Assembly (NCBI GenBank): GCA_020638995.1 | Contig: JACKHM010000001.1 | Location: 3,286,001 to 3,350,000 of the forward strand | Direction of reading: 5' to 3' | Length of the DNA stretch: 64,000 nucleotides | From: Planctomycetaceae bacterium | Lineage (GTDB): Bacteria > Planctomycetota > Planctomycetia > Pirellulales > Pirellulaceae | Shown: positions 48,854 through 56,465 of the stretch, piece after piece | How the letters are laid out: each line of letters begins with the position of its first letter | Numbering within the stretch: position 1 is the stretch's first letter | Notes under the pieces: model-generated | Told to the model about the DNA's origin: nothing | What the model saw: only the letters and a program-made list of their open reading frames with translations | The model's database searches: none | Position numbers and translations under genes: made by a program

Positions 48854-49183
48854 ATGCGATCCATGACGATCGAAAATGAAGGCGACTCGGTGGTCGCGAT
48901 GTTTTTGGAACGAAGCATCAGCGATGAAGTCCGCATCATGGAAATCGGTGACGAGCTTACGGAAATGGCCAGTAAGATGTCCGCCGAGCAGAAACTTATC
49001 CTCGATTTTCAGAAGGTCGAATATTGTTCGTCAGCGATGATCGGACAACTAGTTCTATTGAGAAACGCGACAGAGCGAGATGGGGTGAATTTGAGGTTGC
49101 GAAACGTCTCTCCCACCATCCAAACCATCTTTCAGACGATGCGACTGGACAAAGTCTTTCGGTTTGACAAGCCCGACGCTTGA
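48854..49183 (+). CDS. STAS-domain protein (anti-sigma factor antagonist type)
   Basis: 109 residues covering a single STAS domain: VAMFLERSISDEVRIMEIGDELTEM, LILDFQKVEYCSSAMIGQLV, RLRNVSPTIQTIFQTMRLDKVFRF. In SpoIIAA-like proteins the phosphorylated Ser sits in a DSSG-like turn; here the turn is CSSAMIG, with Ser59 and Ser60 as candidates. No partner kinase is nearby. The ATG at 48863 would be a shorter start. Confidence 0.88.
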   Translation: MRSMTIENEGDSVVAMFLERSISDEVRIMEIGDELTEMASKMSAEQKLILDFQKVEYCSSAMIGQLVLLRNATERDGVNLRLRNVSPTIQTIFQTMRLDKVFRFDKPDA

Positions 49184-49186
49184 TTG

Positions 49187-49262
49187 CTTAGGTGTCTTTG
49201 AAGCGCTTAGGTGTCTTTGAAGCGCTTAGGTGTCTTTGAAGCGCTTAGGTGTCTTTGAAGCG
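49187..49262. repeat. Four tandem copies of a 19-bp unit
   Basis: CTTAGGTGTCTTTGAAGCG occurs four times head to tail with no mismatches seen. The innermost copy (49244-49262) contains the last codons and the stop of the minus-strand gene at 49245. The other three lie between that gene and the STAS gene, so the array looks like a recent slip duplication of the 3' end of the gene. Confidence 0.92.
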
Positions 49263-49457
49263 ATAGATCGCTGGCTCGACATTTTCGTCTAATTCGTAAA
49301 GGTGCGGCCAAGCCTGTAATCCGGTTACACCCGGATCATCCTCCGCCGTGCCTAAGAACGCGGCCAACTCCTGCTCGCGCGGGAGTCTCATTATCTTCGC
49401 AAATGGTGGTTGAATCGGTAAGTCGCGCCCGTCGTACGGGCCACCCTGAAACCGCAT
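49245..49457 (-). CDS. Small hypothetical protein
   Basis: 70 residues: MRFQGGPYDGRDLPIQPP near the start, FLGTAEDDPGVTGLQAWPHLYELD in the middle, and AIYRFKDT at the end. The GGPYDG opening and tidy strand pattern suggest a real protein; I do not recognise a named family. A longer frame opens at 49610, but its extra 51 residues look random, so ATG 49457 is used. Its last codons form the unit of the tandem repeat. Confidence 0.65.
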   Translation of the reverse strand: MRFQGGPYDGRDLPIQPPFAKIMRLPREQELAAFLGTAEDDPGVTGLQAWPHLYELDENVEPAIYRFKDT

Positions 49458-49680
49458 GGTACTTCCTCCCCAACCTGACACAGTAAATTCGGTTCCACCC
49501 CCACATCGTAAATCACGCTGACTATTGGAAAGTATCGGACATCGGTTCGCAACCGTGGGGCTGAATGCGATAAGGATTGGCAATCTCCCGCAGCTATTGA
49601 CTATGATCAAGGACTTCGGGACCGTTTAATACGTCCGAGATGTGGATCGCCTCTTTTTAACCTCAAGCAGTAGTGCCCAT

Positions 49681-51189
49681 ATGACCCACAGGATTTGGAA
49701 GGCGACGTGCGTCGTTGCAGTTTGCCTTGTGATGAGTTTACCTTTGAACTCCCGGAGCGCTGAAGAGACGCAACCTCTAAACATCCTGCTGTTTACCGCA
49801 GACGATCTTCACGCGGAGTCGCTGGGAGTGTTCCGCGGCGGTGTTAAAGATCTGACTCCGAATCTAGACCGGTTTGCAAGACAAGGGATGTTATTCGATC
49901 GGGCTCATGTAAACGCGGCGATATGTGTTCCCAGCCGCGCCGTCATCGCGACTGGACTGTACAGCCATCGCAGCGGAGCCATGGGGTTTATGAAGGCAAA
50001 CGCCGGGACACCCGAGGTTGTGACGACCTTCCAGGCGTCCGGATATCTGGCAGGAATTCTCGGTAAAGTGGACCACTCGACGCCGACCACTGCGACGAAA
50101 TGGGACTACAGTTTTGATCAGAAAGACCTTGGCAACGGGCGGAATCCGGAAATCTATTACCAACGATGCCGAACCTTTTTTGAGCAGTGTAAGGCGGACA
50201 ACAAGCCGTTCTATTTCATGGTTAACTCGCATGATCCACACCGTCCTTATTGCAACCCAAAAAAGTTGACGGCAGGCGCGGCGATGCCATCCAGGGTTTA
50301 CGAACCATCCGAGGTCGACGTGCCGGGGTTTCTTCCAGACTTGCCCGGAGTCCGCAATGAACTGGCGCAGTATCTAAATTCAACGCGTCGCCTTGATGAT
50401 ACGTTTGGCCGAGTCATGGACGCACTTGATGAGTCTGGCTTCGCGAGCAACACCATTGTCGTCTTTTTGTCCGACAATGGGATCGCGGTGCCTTTCGCCA
50501 AGTGCAACGCATGGTTCCACAGCACTCGAACACCGCTGCTTGTTCGCTGGCCGGGAGTCGTTGGACCAGGAACAGCCAATCGCACAGACTTCGTGTCCGG
50601 AATCGATCTGTTTCCAACATTCCTTGATGCAGCGGGCGTTGCAGCACCGGTCGAACTCGACGGTCAATCGATCGTGCCACTGTTGAAGGGCTTGCCACAG
50701 AGCGGACGCGAATTTGTGTTTACGCAGATCGATGGGAAGGCTGGCGGAGATAATGTTCCCATGCGGTGCGTGCAGAATGCAAAGTACGGCTACATTTACA
50801 ATCCGTTCTCCAACGGCGAGCATGTCTATCGGAATAACAACGAGGGGCTAACGATGGCAGCTATGAACCAAGCCGCCAAGCATGACCCGGAAATCGCCGC
50901 ACGCGTTCAACTGTTCCGCTACCGTGTGCCGGAAGAGTTTTACGATTTAAAAGACGATCCCGATTGTCTTCACAATCTCATCTACAGCCCGGAACATCGT
51001 GACGCCATTGTCGGGCTGCAAGCAAAGCTTCAGGGCTGGATGACTGCGACTGGTGACCCCATGCTCGCGGCTTTTGTGAATCGGGATGATCGCAGACTTG
51101 TCGAGCAAACGCTGCTTGCAACCTATGGACCACCGAAACAGCCGCGGGCAAAACCGCAAAGGGAAAAGAAAAATCAAAAGTCACCGTGA
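49681..51189 (+). CDS. Secreted sulfatase, type I
   Basis: About 502 residues with a signal peptide (ATCVVAVCLVMSLPLNSRSAEE). The sulfatase fold is clear: ILLFTADDLHAESLGVFRGG (metal DD), the formylglycine motif CVPSR at Cys82 followed by AVIATGLYSHRSG, FYFMVNSHDPHRPY, and NTIVVFLSDNGIAVPFAKCNAWFHSTRTPLLVRWPG. It probably removes sulfate from polysaccharides outside the cell, after activation by an unlinked formylglycine-generating enzyme. The next sulfatase gene starts 7 bp downstream, making an operon. Confidence 0.94.
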   Translation: MTHRIWKATCVVAVCLVMSLPLNSRSAEETQPLNILLFTADDLHAESLGVFRGGVKDLTPNLDRFARQGMLFDRAHVNAAICVPSRAVIATGLYSHRSGAMGFMKANAGTPEVVTTFQASGYLAGILGKVDHSTPTTATKWDYSFDQKDLGNGRNPEIYYQRCRTFFEQCKADNKPFYFMVNSHDPHRPYCNPKKLTAGAAMPSRVYEPSEVDVPGFLPDLPGVRNELAQYLNSTRRLDDTFGRVMDALDESGFASNTIVVFLSDNGIAVPFAKCNAWFHSTRTPLLVRWPGVVGPGTANRTDFVSGIDLFPTFLDAAGVAAPVELDGQSIVPLLKGLPQSGREFVFTQIDGKAGGDNVPMRCVQNAKYGYIYNPFSNGEHVYRNNNEGLTMAAMNQAAKHDPEIAARVQLFRYRVPEEFYDLKDDPDCLHNLIYSPEHRDAIVGLQAKLQGWMTATGDPMLAAFVNRDDRRLVEQTLLATYGPPKQPRAKPQREKKNQKSP

Positions 51190-51196
51190 ATTCAAG

Positions 51197-53092
51197 ATGA
51201 GTCCCCCATCGATCGATCCTCGACCGTTCGGAATGAAAGATATGATCCTCCGCTCTGCCCTCACGCTGCTTACTTTGTTCGCCTGCCTGAATCGTCTCGA
51301 GGCTGCGGATCGCCCCAACTTTGTCTGGTTGATTTCCGAGGACAACTCAACACACTACTTGAAACTCTTTAATGAACATGGGGCCGAGACGCCTCGCATC
51401 GCGGAACTAGCAAAGCACGGGCTGGTGTTCGAGAATGCTTTCTCGAACGCTCCGGTTTGCAGCGTTGCAAGAACGACCTTGATCACAAGCTGTTATGCCC
51501 CGCGAATCGGCACACAGTACCATCGTCGCTCTATCACCGTGCCCATGCCGGATGGGATGCGAATGTTTCCGGCGTATCTTCGCGACGCAGGATATTTCAC
51601 GGCAAATAACAACAAGAAAGACTACAACGCTCTTGAAGGCGAGGGTGTGTGGGATCAATCATCCAAGCAATCGCACTGGCGTCAGCGGAAATCTGGGCAG
51701 CCGTTTTTCTATCAGCAGAGCTTTACGACCACCCACGAAAGTTCTCTTCACTTCTCCCGCAAGGTCATGGAGACCGAAGCGACGAAAACCGATCCCACGG
51801 CGGTATTCGTCGCGCCGTATCATCCCGACACTGCTACTTTCCGCTACACGTACGCCCGTTATCACGATCGCATTCAGGCCGTTGATCAGCAGATCGGTGA
51901 AGTTGTGGATCAGCTCGCGGCGGACGGCGTGCTCGAAGATACGTTTGTCTTTTATTTTGGCGATCACGGCGGTGTCCTACCTCGTGGCAAAGGCTACGCT
52001 TACGAGAGCGGGTTACATATTCCGCTGGTTGTACGTATTCCCGCGAATTGGAAACACCTTGTCGACGCCCCGGTCAATACACGCGTTCGAGGTTTTGTCA
52101 GCTTCATCGACTTCGGGCCGACGCTGCTGAATCTCGCAGGGATCGCAACGCCGGATGCGGTCGATGGGCGACCGTTCCTGGGCAAAGATGTCACCATCGA
52201 AGAAGTGAATCGACGCGATGAAGCGTTTGGCTATGCAGATCGATTTGACGAAAAATATGATCTCGTCCGCACGCTGCGAAAGGGGAGGTATGAGTACGTC
52301 CGCAGCTATCAGCCATTCAACTTCGACGGGCTGCAAAACAATTATCGCTACCGGATGTTGGCCTATGAGGAGTGGCGCGAGCTCTATCATGCCGGGAAGC
52401 TGAGCGAGATCCAACGACAATTCTTCGAGTCTCGTCCTGCCGAAGCACTGTACGACATCCAAAGTGATCCCTACGAAACCAGGAATCTGGCGACCGATCC
52501 GAAATTCGCGGCGATTACTGTTCAACTCCGCAATCGGTTGCGCGAGATCGTGACTGGACTGCCCGACCTGAGCATGTATCCGGAAAGTTATCTGGTGGAT
52601 CATGCTTTCGACGATCCTGTCGCCTTCGGTCAATCGAACAAGTCAAACATCGCCGAGTTGGTCGACATCGCAGATCTCAGCCTTGTTTCCTTCGCTGACG
52701 CGTCGTCCTCAATTGAACAGGCCCTCGGGTCGTCCGACCCGTGGAAACGGTATTGGGCACTGATTGCGTGCAGCACTCACGGATTCGCCGCCGAAACTTT
52801 CGCCGCTAAAGCAAAAGAAGTCGCAGCGAGTGACCCCGAACTGCTCGTACGAGTTCGCGCCGCCGAGTTTCTCGGGCTGATAGGTGCCGCGGAGCCACAA
52901 CCGACGATCATGAATTGTCTCGAACGAACGACTTCCCCGGATGAAGCCAATCTGATTCTGAATACCGTCGTATTACTTCGCGATGGTCAGCCCGGATACA
53001 AGTTCGACGTAAGCTTAAACTCCCTCAAGAGTCTCAAACAGAAGAACGCCGACGGCGTGCAACGCCGCATGGAGTACCTCGCAACTCCCTGA
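51197..53092 (+). CDS. Secreted sulfatase with unusual CSVAR site and C-terminal HEAT-like tail
   Basis: About 631 residues from ATG 51197, or 619 from ATG 51233; the signal peptide is MILRSALTLLTLFACLNRLEA. It resembles N-sulfoglucosamine-sulfohydrolase-type sulfatases: FVWLISEDNSTHYLKLF, NAPVCSVARTTLITSCYAPRIGTQYHR, VFYFGDHGGVLPRGKGYAYESGLHIPLVVRIP. The formylglycine motif C-x-P/A-x-R reads CSVAR, with Val where Pro or Ala is expected (Cys codon 51458-51460). Residues after about 515 look like HEAT repeats (SSDPWKRYWALIACSTHG, LVRVRAAEFLGLIG). Second gene of a sulfatase pair. Confidence 0.9.
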   Translation: MSPPSIDPRPFGMKDMILRSALTLLTLFACLNRLEAADRPNFVWLISEDNSTHYLKLFNEHGAETPRIAELAKHGLVFENAFSNAPVCSVARTTLITSCYAPRIGTQYHRRSITVPMPDGMRMFPAYLRDAGYFTANNNKKDYNALEGEGVWDQSSKQSHWRQRKSGQPFFYQQSFTTTHESSLHFSRKVMETEATKTDPTAVFVAPYHPDTATFRYTYARYHDRIQAVDQQIGEVVDQLAADGVLEDTFVFYFGDHGGVLPRGKGYAYESGLHIPLVVRIPANWKHLVDAPVNTRVRGFVSFIDFGPTLLNLAGIATPDAVDGRPFLGKDVTIEEVNRRDEAFGYADRFDEKYDLVRTLRKGRYEYVRSYQPFNFDGLQNNYRYRMLAYEEWRELYHAGKLSEIQRQFFESRPAEALYDIQSDPYETRNLATDPKFAAITVQLRNRLREIVTGLPDLSMYPESYLVDHAFDDPVAFGQSNKSNIAELVDIADLSLVSFADASSSIEQALGSSDPWKRYWALIACSTHGFAAETFAAKAKEVAASDPELLVRVRAAEFLGLIGAAEPQPTIMNCLERTTSPDEANLILNTVVLLRDGQPGYKFDVSLNSLKSLKQKNADGVQRRMEYLATP

Positions 53093-53121
53093 ACATTAGG
53101 TCAAATGTATGGCGCGCCGGC

Positions 53122-53742
53122 TTATGGCTTTTCGTGGAGGGCGATTACTGCCGGCGCATAGGTCCGAACGTCCCAAGCCATAGCATTCGGAAGCAGTTCA
53201 GTATCGAAACGCCCATCAGACTCAACCAGAATTAGGCTTGAAGAGGGGGCGATTTCACACATCTTTGATATCAAAGCGAGCGTCTCTTCAGTCCGACTTA
53301 CGTAAAAATCGTACGGCGGGCATATGAAGATCAGGGCCGGTACAGATGGCGGCGAAAGCGTCTTGTGGACGATGAAGGCGTCTCCAGCTTGTACCATGAT
53401 CCGATTGGCGATGCCCAACGACTCGGCGTTTTCCGTGATGGTCTTCGCGTTCGGAAAGCGGCGTTCCACGATTCGAGCGGAAATAGCTCCTCGGCTTAGC
53501 GCCTCGAACGCCATGGCGCCCGTTCCGCCAAATAAGTCGATCACTTCCATTCCGTTCGTGGCGGGACCGATAAGGTTGAAGACCGCCTCGCGAACACGGT
53601 CCTTCATTGGTCGTAAGCCGGCATCGCCGTTGTAACGAAAGCTGCGTCCGCCCAGATCACCACCAATGACACGCAGCATCGTCGACACATTCTTCTGCCG
53701 ACGATGGCCATCAGAGCCAAATTTTTTGGGCTTTCGCGCCAT
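53122..53742 (-). CDS. rsmD: 16S rRNA (guanine-966-N2)-methyltransferase
   Basis: 206 residues, normal for RsmD, which methylates G966 of 16S rRNA. Seen are LRVIGGDLGGRSFRYNGDAGLRPMKDRVREAVFNLIG, the SAM loop VIDLFGGTGAMAFEALSRGA, and the catalytic region ALIFICPPYDFY. The usual motif IV is DPPY or NPPY; here the first residue is Cys (codon at 53322-53320). The basic N-terminal tail ARKPKKFGSDGHRRQK is longer than in E. coli. The gene is convergent with the second sulfatase. Confidence 0.92.
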   Translation of the reverse strand: MARKPKKFGSDGHRRQKNVSTMLRVIGGDLGGRSFRYNGDAGLRPMKDRVREAVFNLIGPATNGMEVIDLFGGTGAMAFEALSRGAISARIVERRFPNAKTITENAESLGIANRIMVQAGDAFIVHKTLSPPSVPALIFICPPYDFYVSRTEETLALISKMCEIAPSSSLILVESDGRFDTELLPNAMAWDVRTYAPAVIALHEKP

Positions 53743-54015
53743 TTTGCTGAAAATCCTTGTCGCGAAAAAACAGCGGAGTCCCTTGATGGTGTCGCCTTCC
53801 CACTTAAACTCGCTATGTTAATCTTTACGAACCGGATCGATACCCGGATCGTATAACCTGCTGCACGAGTCAGCCGCGGTTTGAGTCAAGATCCTGCGGC
53901 GAGTTGGTTCGAGCGGCCCCAGCCTCGTAACATCGGATCACAACACGAGATGCGACCTCCGCATTACTCGTCTCACCACAATCACCGTATCAGATTAGCA
54001 CCAGGAGTGCGATAA

Positions 54016-55329
54016 ATGTTGCGAAGAATTAGCTCGATTAGATCCCTGGCACGTTTCTTGGTCTTCGTTCTTCCGGTGTCCTTCGTCGGGATCTGCGGCA
54101 TGGCTCTGTCGCAAGAAGCTGATCCGGTCGGCGCAGCTCCTGCCGCAGAAGCAGAACCGACAACCCCCGCCGAGGCCCCACCTGAACCTAGCAAGGCCGA
54201 GCCAACCCCAGCGGCTGCAGCCGAGGCCGAATCTCCGACGCCAACTGCCGAGCCAACGACGACACCCGCGACTTCACCAACAACCAGCGAAGTTGCGGCA
54301 GAAAGCGGTTCCGCCGCGACAGCTTTCGCCGCGAAACTTGAGGAATGGAAGAGCTTGCTGAAAGAATTGCGAGCGCTGCAAACCGAGTACAACGAGGCTC
54401 CCGAGGACGCACTTGTTCCGATCCTTCAGCGATGGAACGAGCTGATGACCAAGGGCGACCAGATGGTGAAAGAGATTGGTAGTATTGGTGCTGCGGCGTT
54501 CGCCGAGGCTCCCAATGAAGATCGTGAGTTGACTCGATTCCTCGTAAAACTACTGGCCGATCACTCCGAAAGGGACGCTTACGAGGATGCGAATGTTGTA
54601 GCCAAGGCGTTAATCGATAACGGCTGCGACGTTGCCGAAATCTTTTCAAATGGTGCTATCGTCGCGTTTTGCCTGAACGACTTTGACAGCGCCGAAAAGT
54701 ATCTAAAACTCGCCTCCGAGCGGGGGGCGATGTCGGAGGAGGCACAAAAATACGTTTCTTTGCTCGACGAGTATCGAACATATTGGGAGGAGGAGAAAAA
54801 GATTCGTGAAAAAGAAGCTGCGGCCGACGACCTGCCACGAGTGAAGATCACGACATCCAAGGGCGACATGATTGTCGAGCTTTTCGAGAATGAAGCACCG
54901 GGCGCCGTTGGGAATTTTATTAGCCTCGTTGAGAAGAAGTTTTATGACGGCCTGACGTTCCATCGCGTACTCCAACACTTTATGGCCCAGGGCGGGTGCC
55001 CGAACGGAACCGGCAACGGAGGGCCCGGCTACAACATCTACTGCGAGTGCAAGCAAGATAACTACCGAAAGCACTTCCGCGGGACGCTCAGTATGGCCCA
55101 TGCCGGTCCGGACACCGGTGGATCGCAATTCTTCGTCACCTTCGTACCCACGTCGCATTTGAACGGTTTGCACACAGCATTTGGGCGAGTGATCGAAGGT
55201 ATGGACGTGTTATCGAAACTGCAACGCATCAGCCCCGATGCCGATAAAAAATCGCAGCCCGATGTAATCGAGAAAATCGAAGTGCTTCGGAAACGTGACC
55301 ATGAGTACGTCCCCAATAAGGTCCAGTAG
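54016..55329 (+). CDS. Exported cyclophilin-type peptidyl-prolyl isomerase
   Basis: 437 residues. A signal peptide (ARFLVFVLPVSFVGICGMALS) precedes a 65-residue Ala/Pro/Glu/Thr linker, a helical region (about 105-265) and a cyclophilin domain (about 275-430): VKITTSKGDMIVELFENEAPGAVGNFISLVE, YDGLTFHRVLQHFMAQGGCPNGTG, GTLSMAHAGPDTGGSQFFVTF. The catalytic Arg in FHRV and the GSQFF strand are kept. It catalyses proline isomerisation in the periplasm. AGGAG occurs 10 bases before the ATG. A paralogue follows 13 bp on. Confidence 0.93.
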   Translation: MLRRISSIRSLARFLVFVLPVSFVGICGMALSQEADPVGAAPAAEAEPTTPAEAPPEPSKAEPTPAAAAEAESPTPTAEPTTTPATSPTTSEVAAESGSAATAFAAKLEEWKSLLKELRALQTEYNEAPEDALVPILQRWNELMTKGDQMVKEIGSIGAAAFAEAPNEDRELTRFLVKLLADHSERDAYEDANVVAKALIDNGCDVAEIFSNGAIVAFCLNDFDSAEKYLKLASERGAMSEEAQKYVSLLDEYRTYWEEEKKIREKEAAADDLPRVKITTSKGDMIVELFENEAPGAVGNFISLVEKKFYDGLTFHRVLQHFMAQGGCPNGTGNGGPGYNIYCECKQDNYRKHFRGTLSMAHAGPDTGGSQFFVTFVPTSHLNGLHTAFGRVIEGMDVLSKLQRISPDADKKSQPDVIEKIEVLRKRDHEYVPNKVQ

Positions 55330-55342
55330 GAAAAAAATCCTC

Positions 55343-56443
55343 ATGAGATATTGTTTTTGTGCCTTGGTTACGCTGTCCGCGTTTTTCCCCGTGACTACGA
55401 CAGTGAACGCAGAAGACGCGCCGGCGCGGAGTTTTAATGACGTCGATGCCGAGTGGACAAAAATTAACGATCAAATTAGCGATCTGATTGCCAAATATCG
55501 GACAACCCCTGCAGCCGAACGCGCGGCAATTATCAGTAATTACAATGATCTCGTCGAGCAGAGTAAGAAGTTAGTGCCGCAGTTGCGTGCGGCCGCGATC
55601 GCTGCTTATCAAGCAGACCCCGGAGCGGACGATCGCGTCGAAGAGCGATTGGTAGGCCTTGTTGCTAACGATGTTCGCCAAGACGATTTTGAAGCCGCGC
55701 TGGGGTTGGCGAAGTTGCTTGTCGACAAAGGCTGTAAGACTCCGGCGCTAGATACTTTCATCGGAGTTGCTGCCTACTGCGTCGATGACTTTGAGACGGC
55801 GGAAACGCATTTGAAACGCGCGGAAGCGGCGAATGTGCTCACTCAAGAGGCAGAAATTGCGTTGCAAGACTTACCCACGGCGAAAGCGGCGTGGGCGGCT
55901 GAGCAGGCGACTCGAGCTAAAGAAGTTGAGGCAAACGACCTGCCGCGTGTGAGAGTCGAAACGAGCAAAGGCAGTTTGACGGTAGAGCTCTACGAAAACG
56001 AAGCGCCCCAGGCGGTCGGTAATTTTGTGAGCTTGGTAGAGTCGGGATTTTACGATGGTTTGACGTTTCACCGTGTGTTGCCGGGATTCATGGCTCAAGG
56101 TGGTTGCCCGGATGGAACGGGTACTGGTGGTCCCGGATATAACATCGCCTGTGAGTGTTACCAGGAGAATCATCGCGATCACTTCCGTGGTACGCTGAGC
56201 ATGGCTCATGCAGGCCGCGATACTGGCGGTTCACAATTCTTCCTGACTTTTAAACGAACGTCTCATCTAGATGGACGCCATACCGTTTTTGGCCGCGTGA
56301 TCGACGGCCTGGAAGTGCTCGCCAAGCTTCAACGGCGCGACCCGAGCGGCCGTGGTGAGTTACCGGAACCGGACAAAATCGTGAAGGCCGAAGTGATTCG
56401 CAAACGCGATCATGAATACAAACCGACTAAGGTTGGAGGTTAG
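55343..56443 (+). CDS. Exported cyclophilin-type peptidyl-prolyl isomerase, paralogue
   Basis: 366 residues, same layout as the preceding gene without the Ala/Pro/Glu linker. Signal peptide MRYCFCALVTLSAFFPVTTTVNAE, helical region (about 25-205), then cyclophilin (about 212-360) with VETSKGSLTVELYENEAPQAVGNFVSLVE, FHRVLPGFMAQGGCPDGTG and GRDTGGSQFFLTF. The shared C-terminal RKRDHEYKPTKV matches RKRDHEYVPNKV of the first copy, so the pair came from tandem duplication. ATG 55343 is chosen for the signal peptide; the longer frame start lies in the upstream gene. Confidence 0.92.
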   Translation: MRYCFCALVTLSAFFPVTTTVNAEDAPARSFNDVDAEWTKINDQISDLIAKYRTTPAAERAAIISNYNDLVEQSKKLVPQLRAAAIAAYQADPGADDRVEERLVGLVANDVRQDDFEAALGLAKLLVDKGCKTPALDTFIGVAAYCVDDFETAETHLKRAEAANVLTQEAEIALQDLPTAKAAWAAEQATRAKEVEANDLPRVRVETSKGSLTVELYENEAPQAVGNFVSLVESGFYDGLTFHRVLPGFMAQGGCPDGTGTGGPGYNIACECYQENHRDHFRGTLSMAHAGRDTGGSQFFLTFKRTSHLDGRHTVFGRVIDGLEVLAKLQRRDPSGRGELPEPDKIVKAEVIRKRDHEYKPTKVGG

Positions 56444-56465
56444 GGGCGGAAGCGGGTCGCGAAAG

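Noticed and set aside
49187..49262. CRISPR array
   Set aside because: The 19-bp units are directly adjacent with no spacers, and no cas gene is near.
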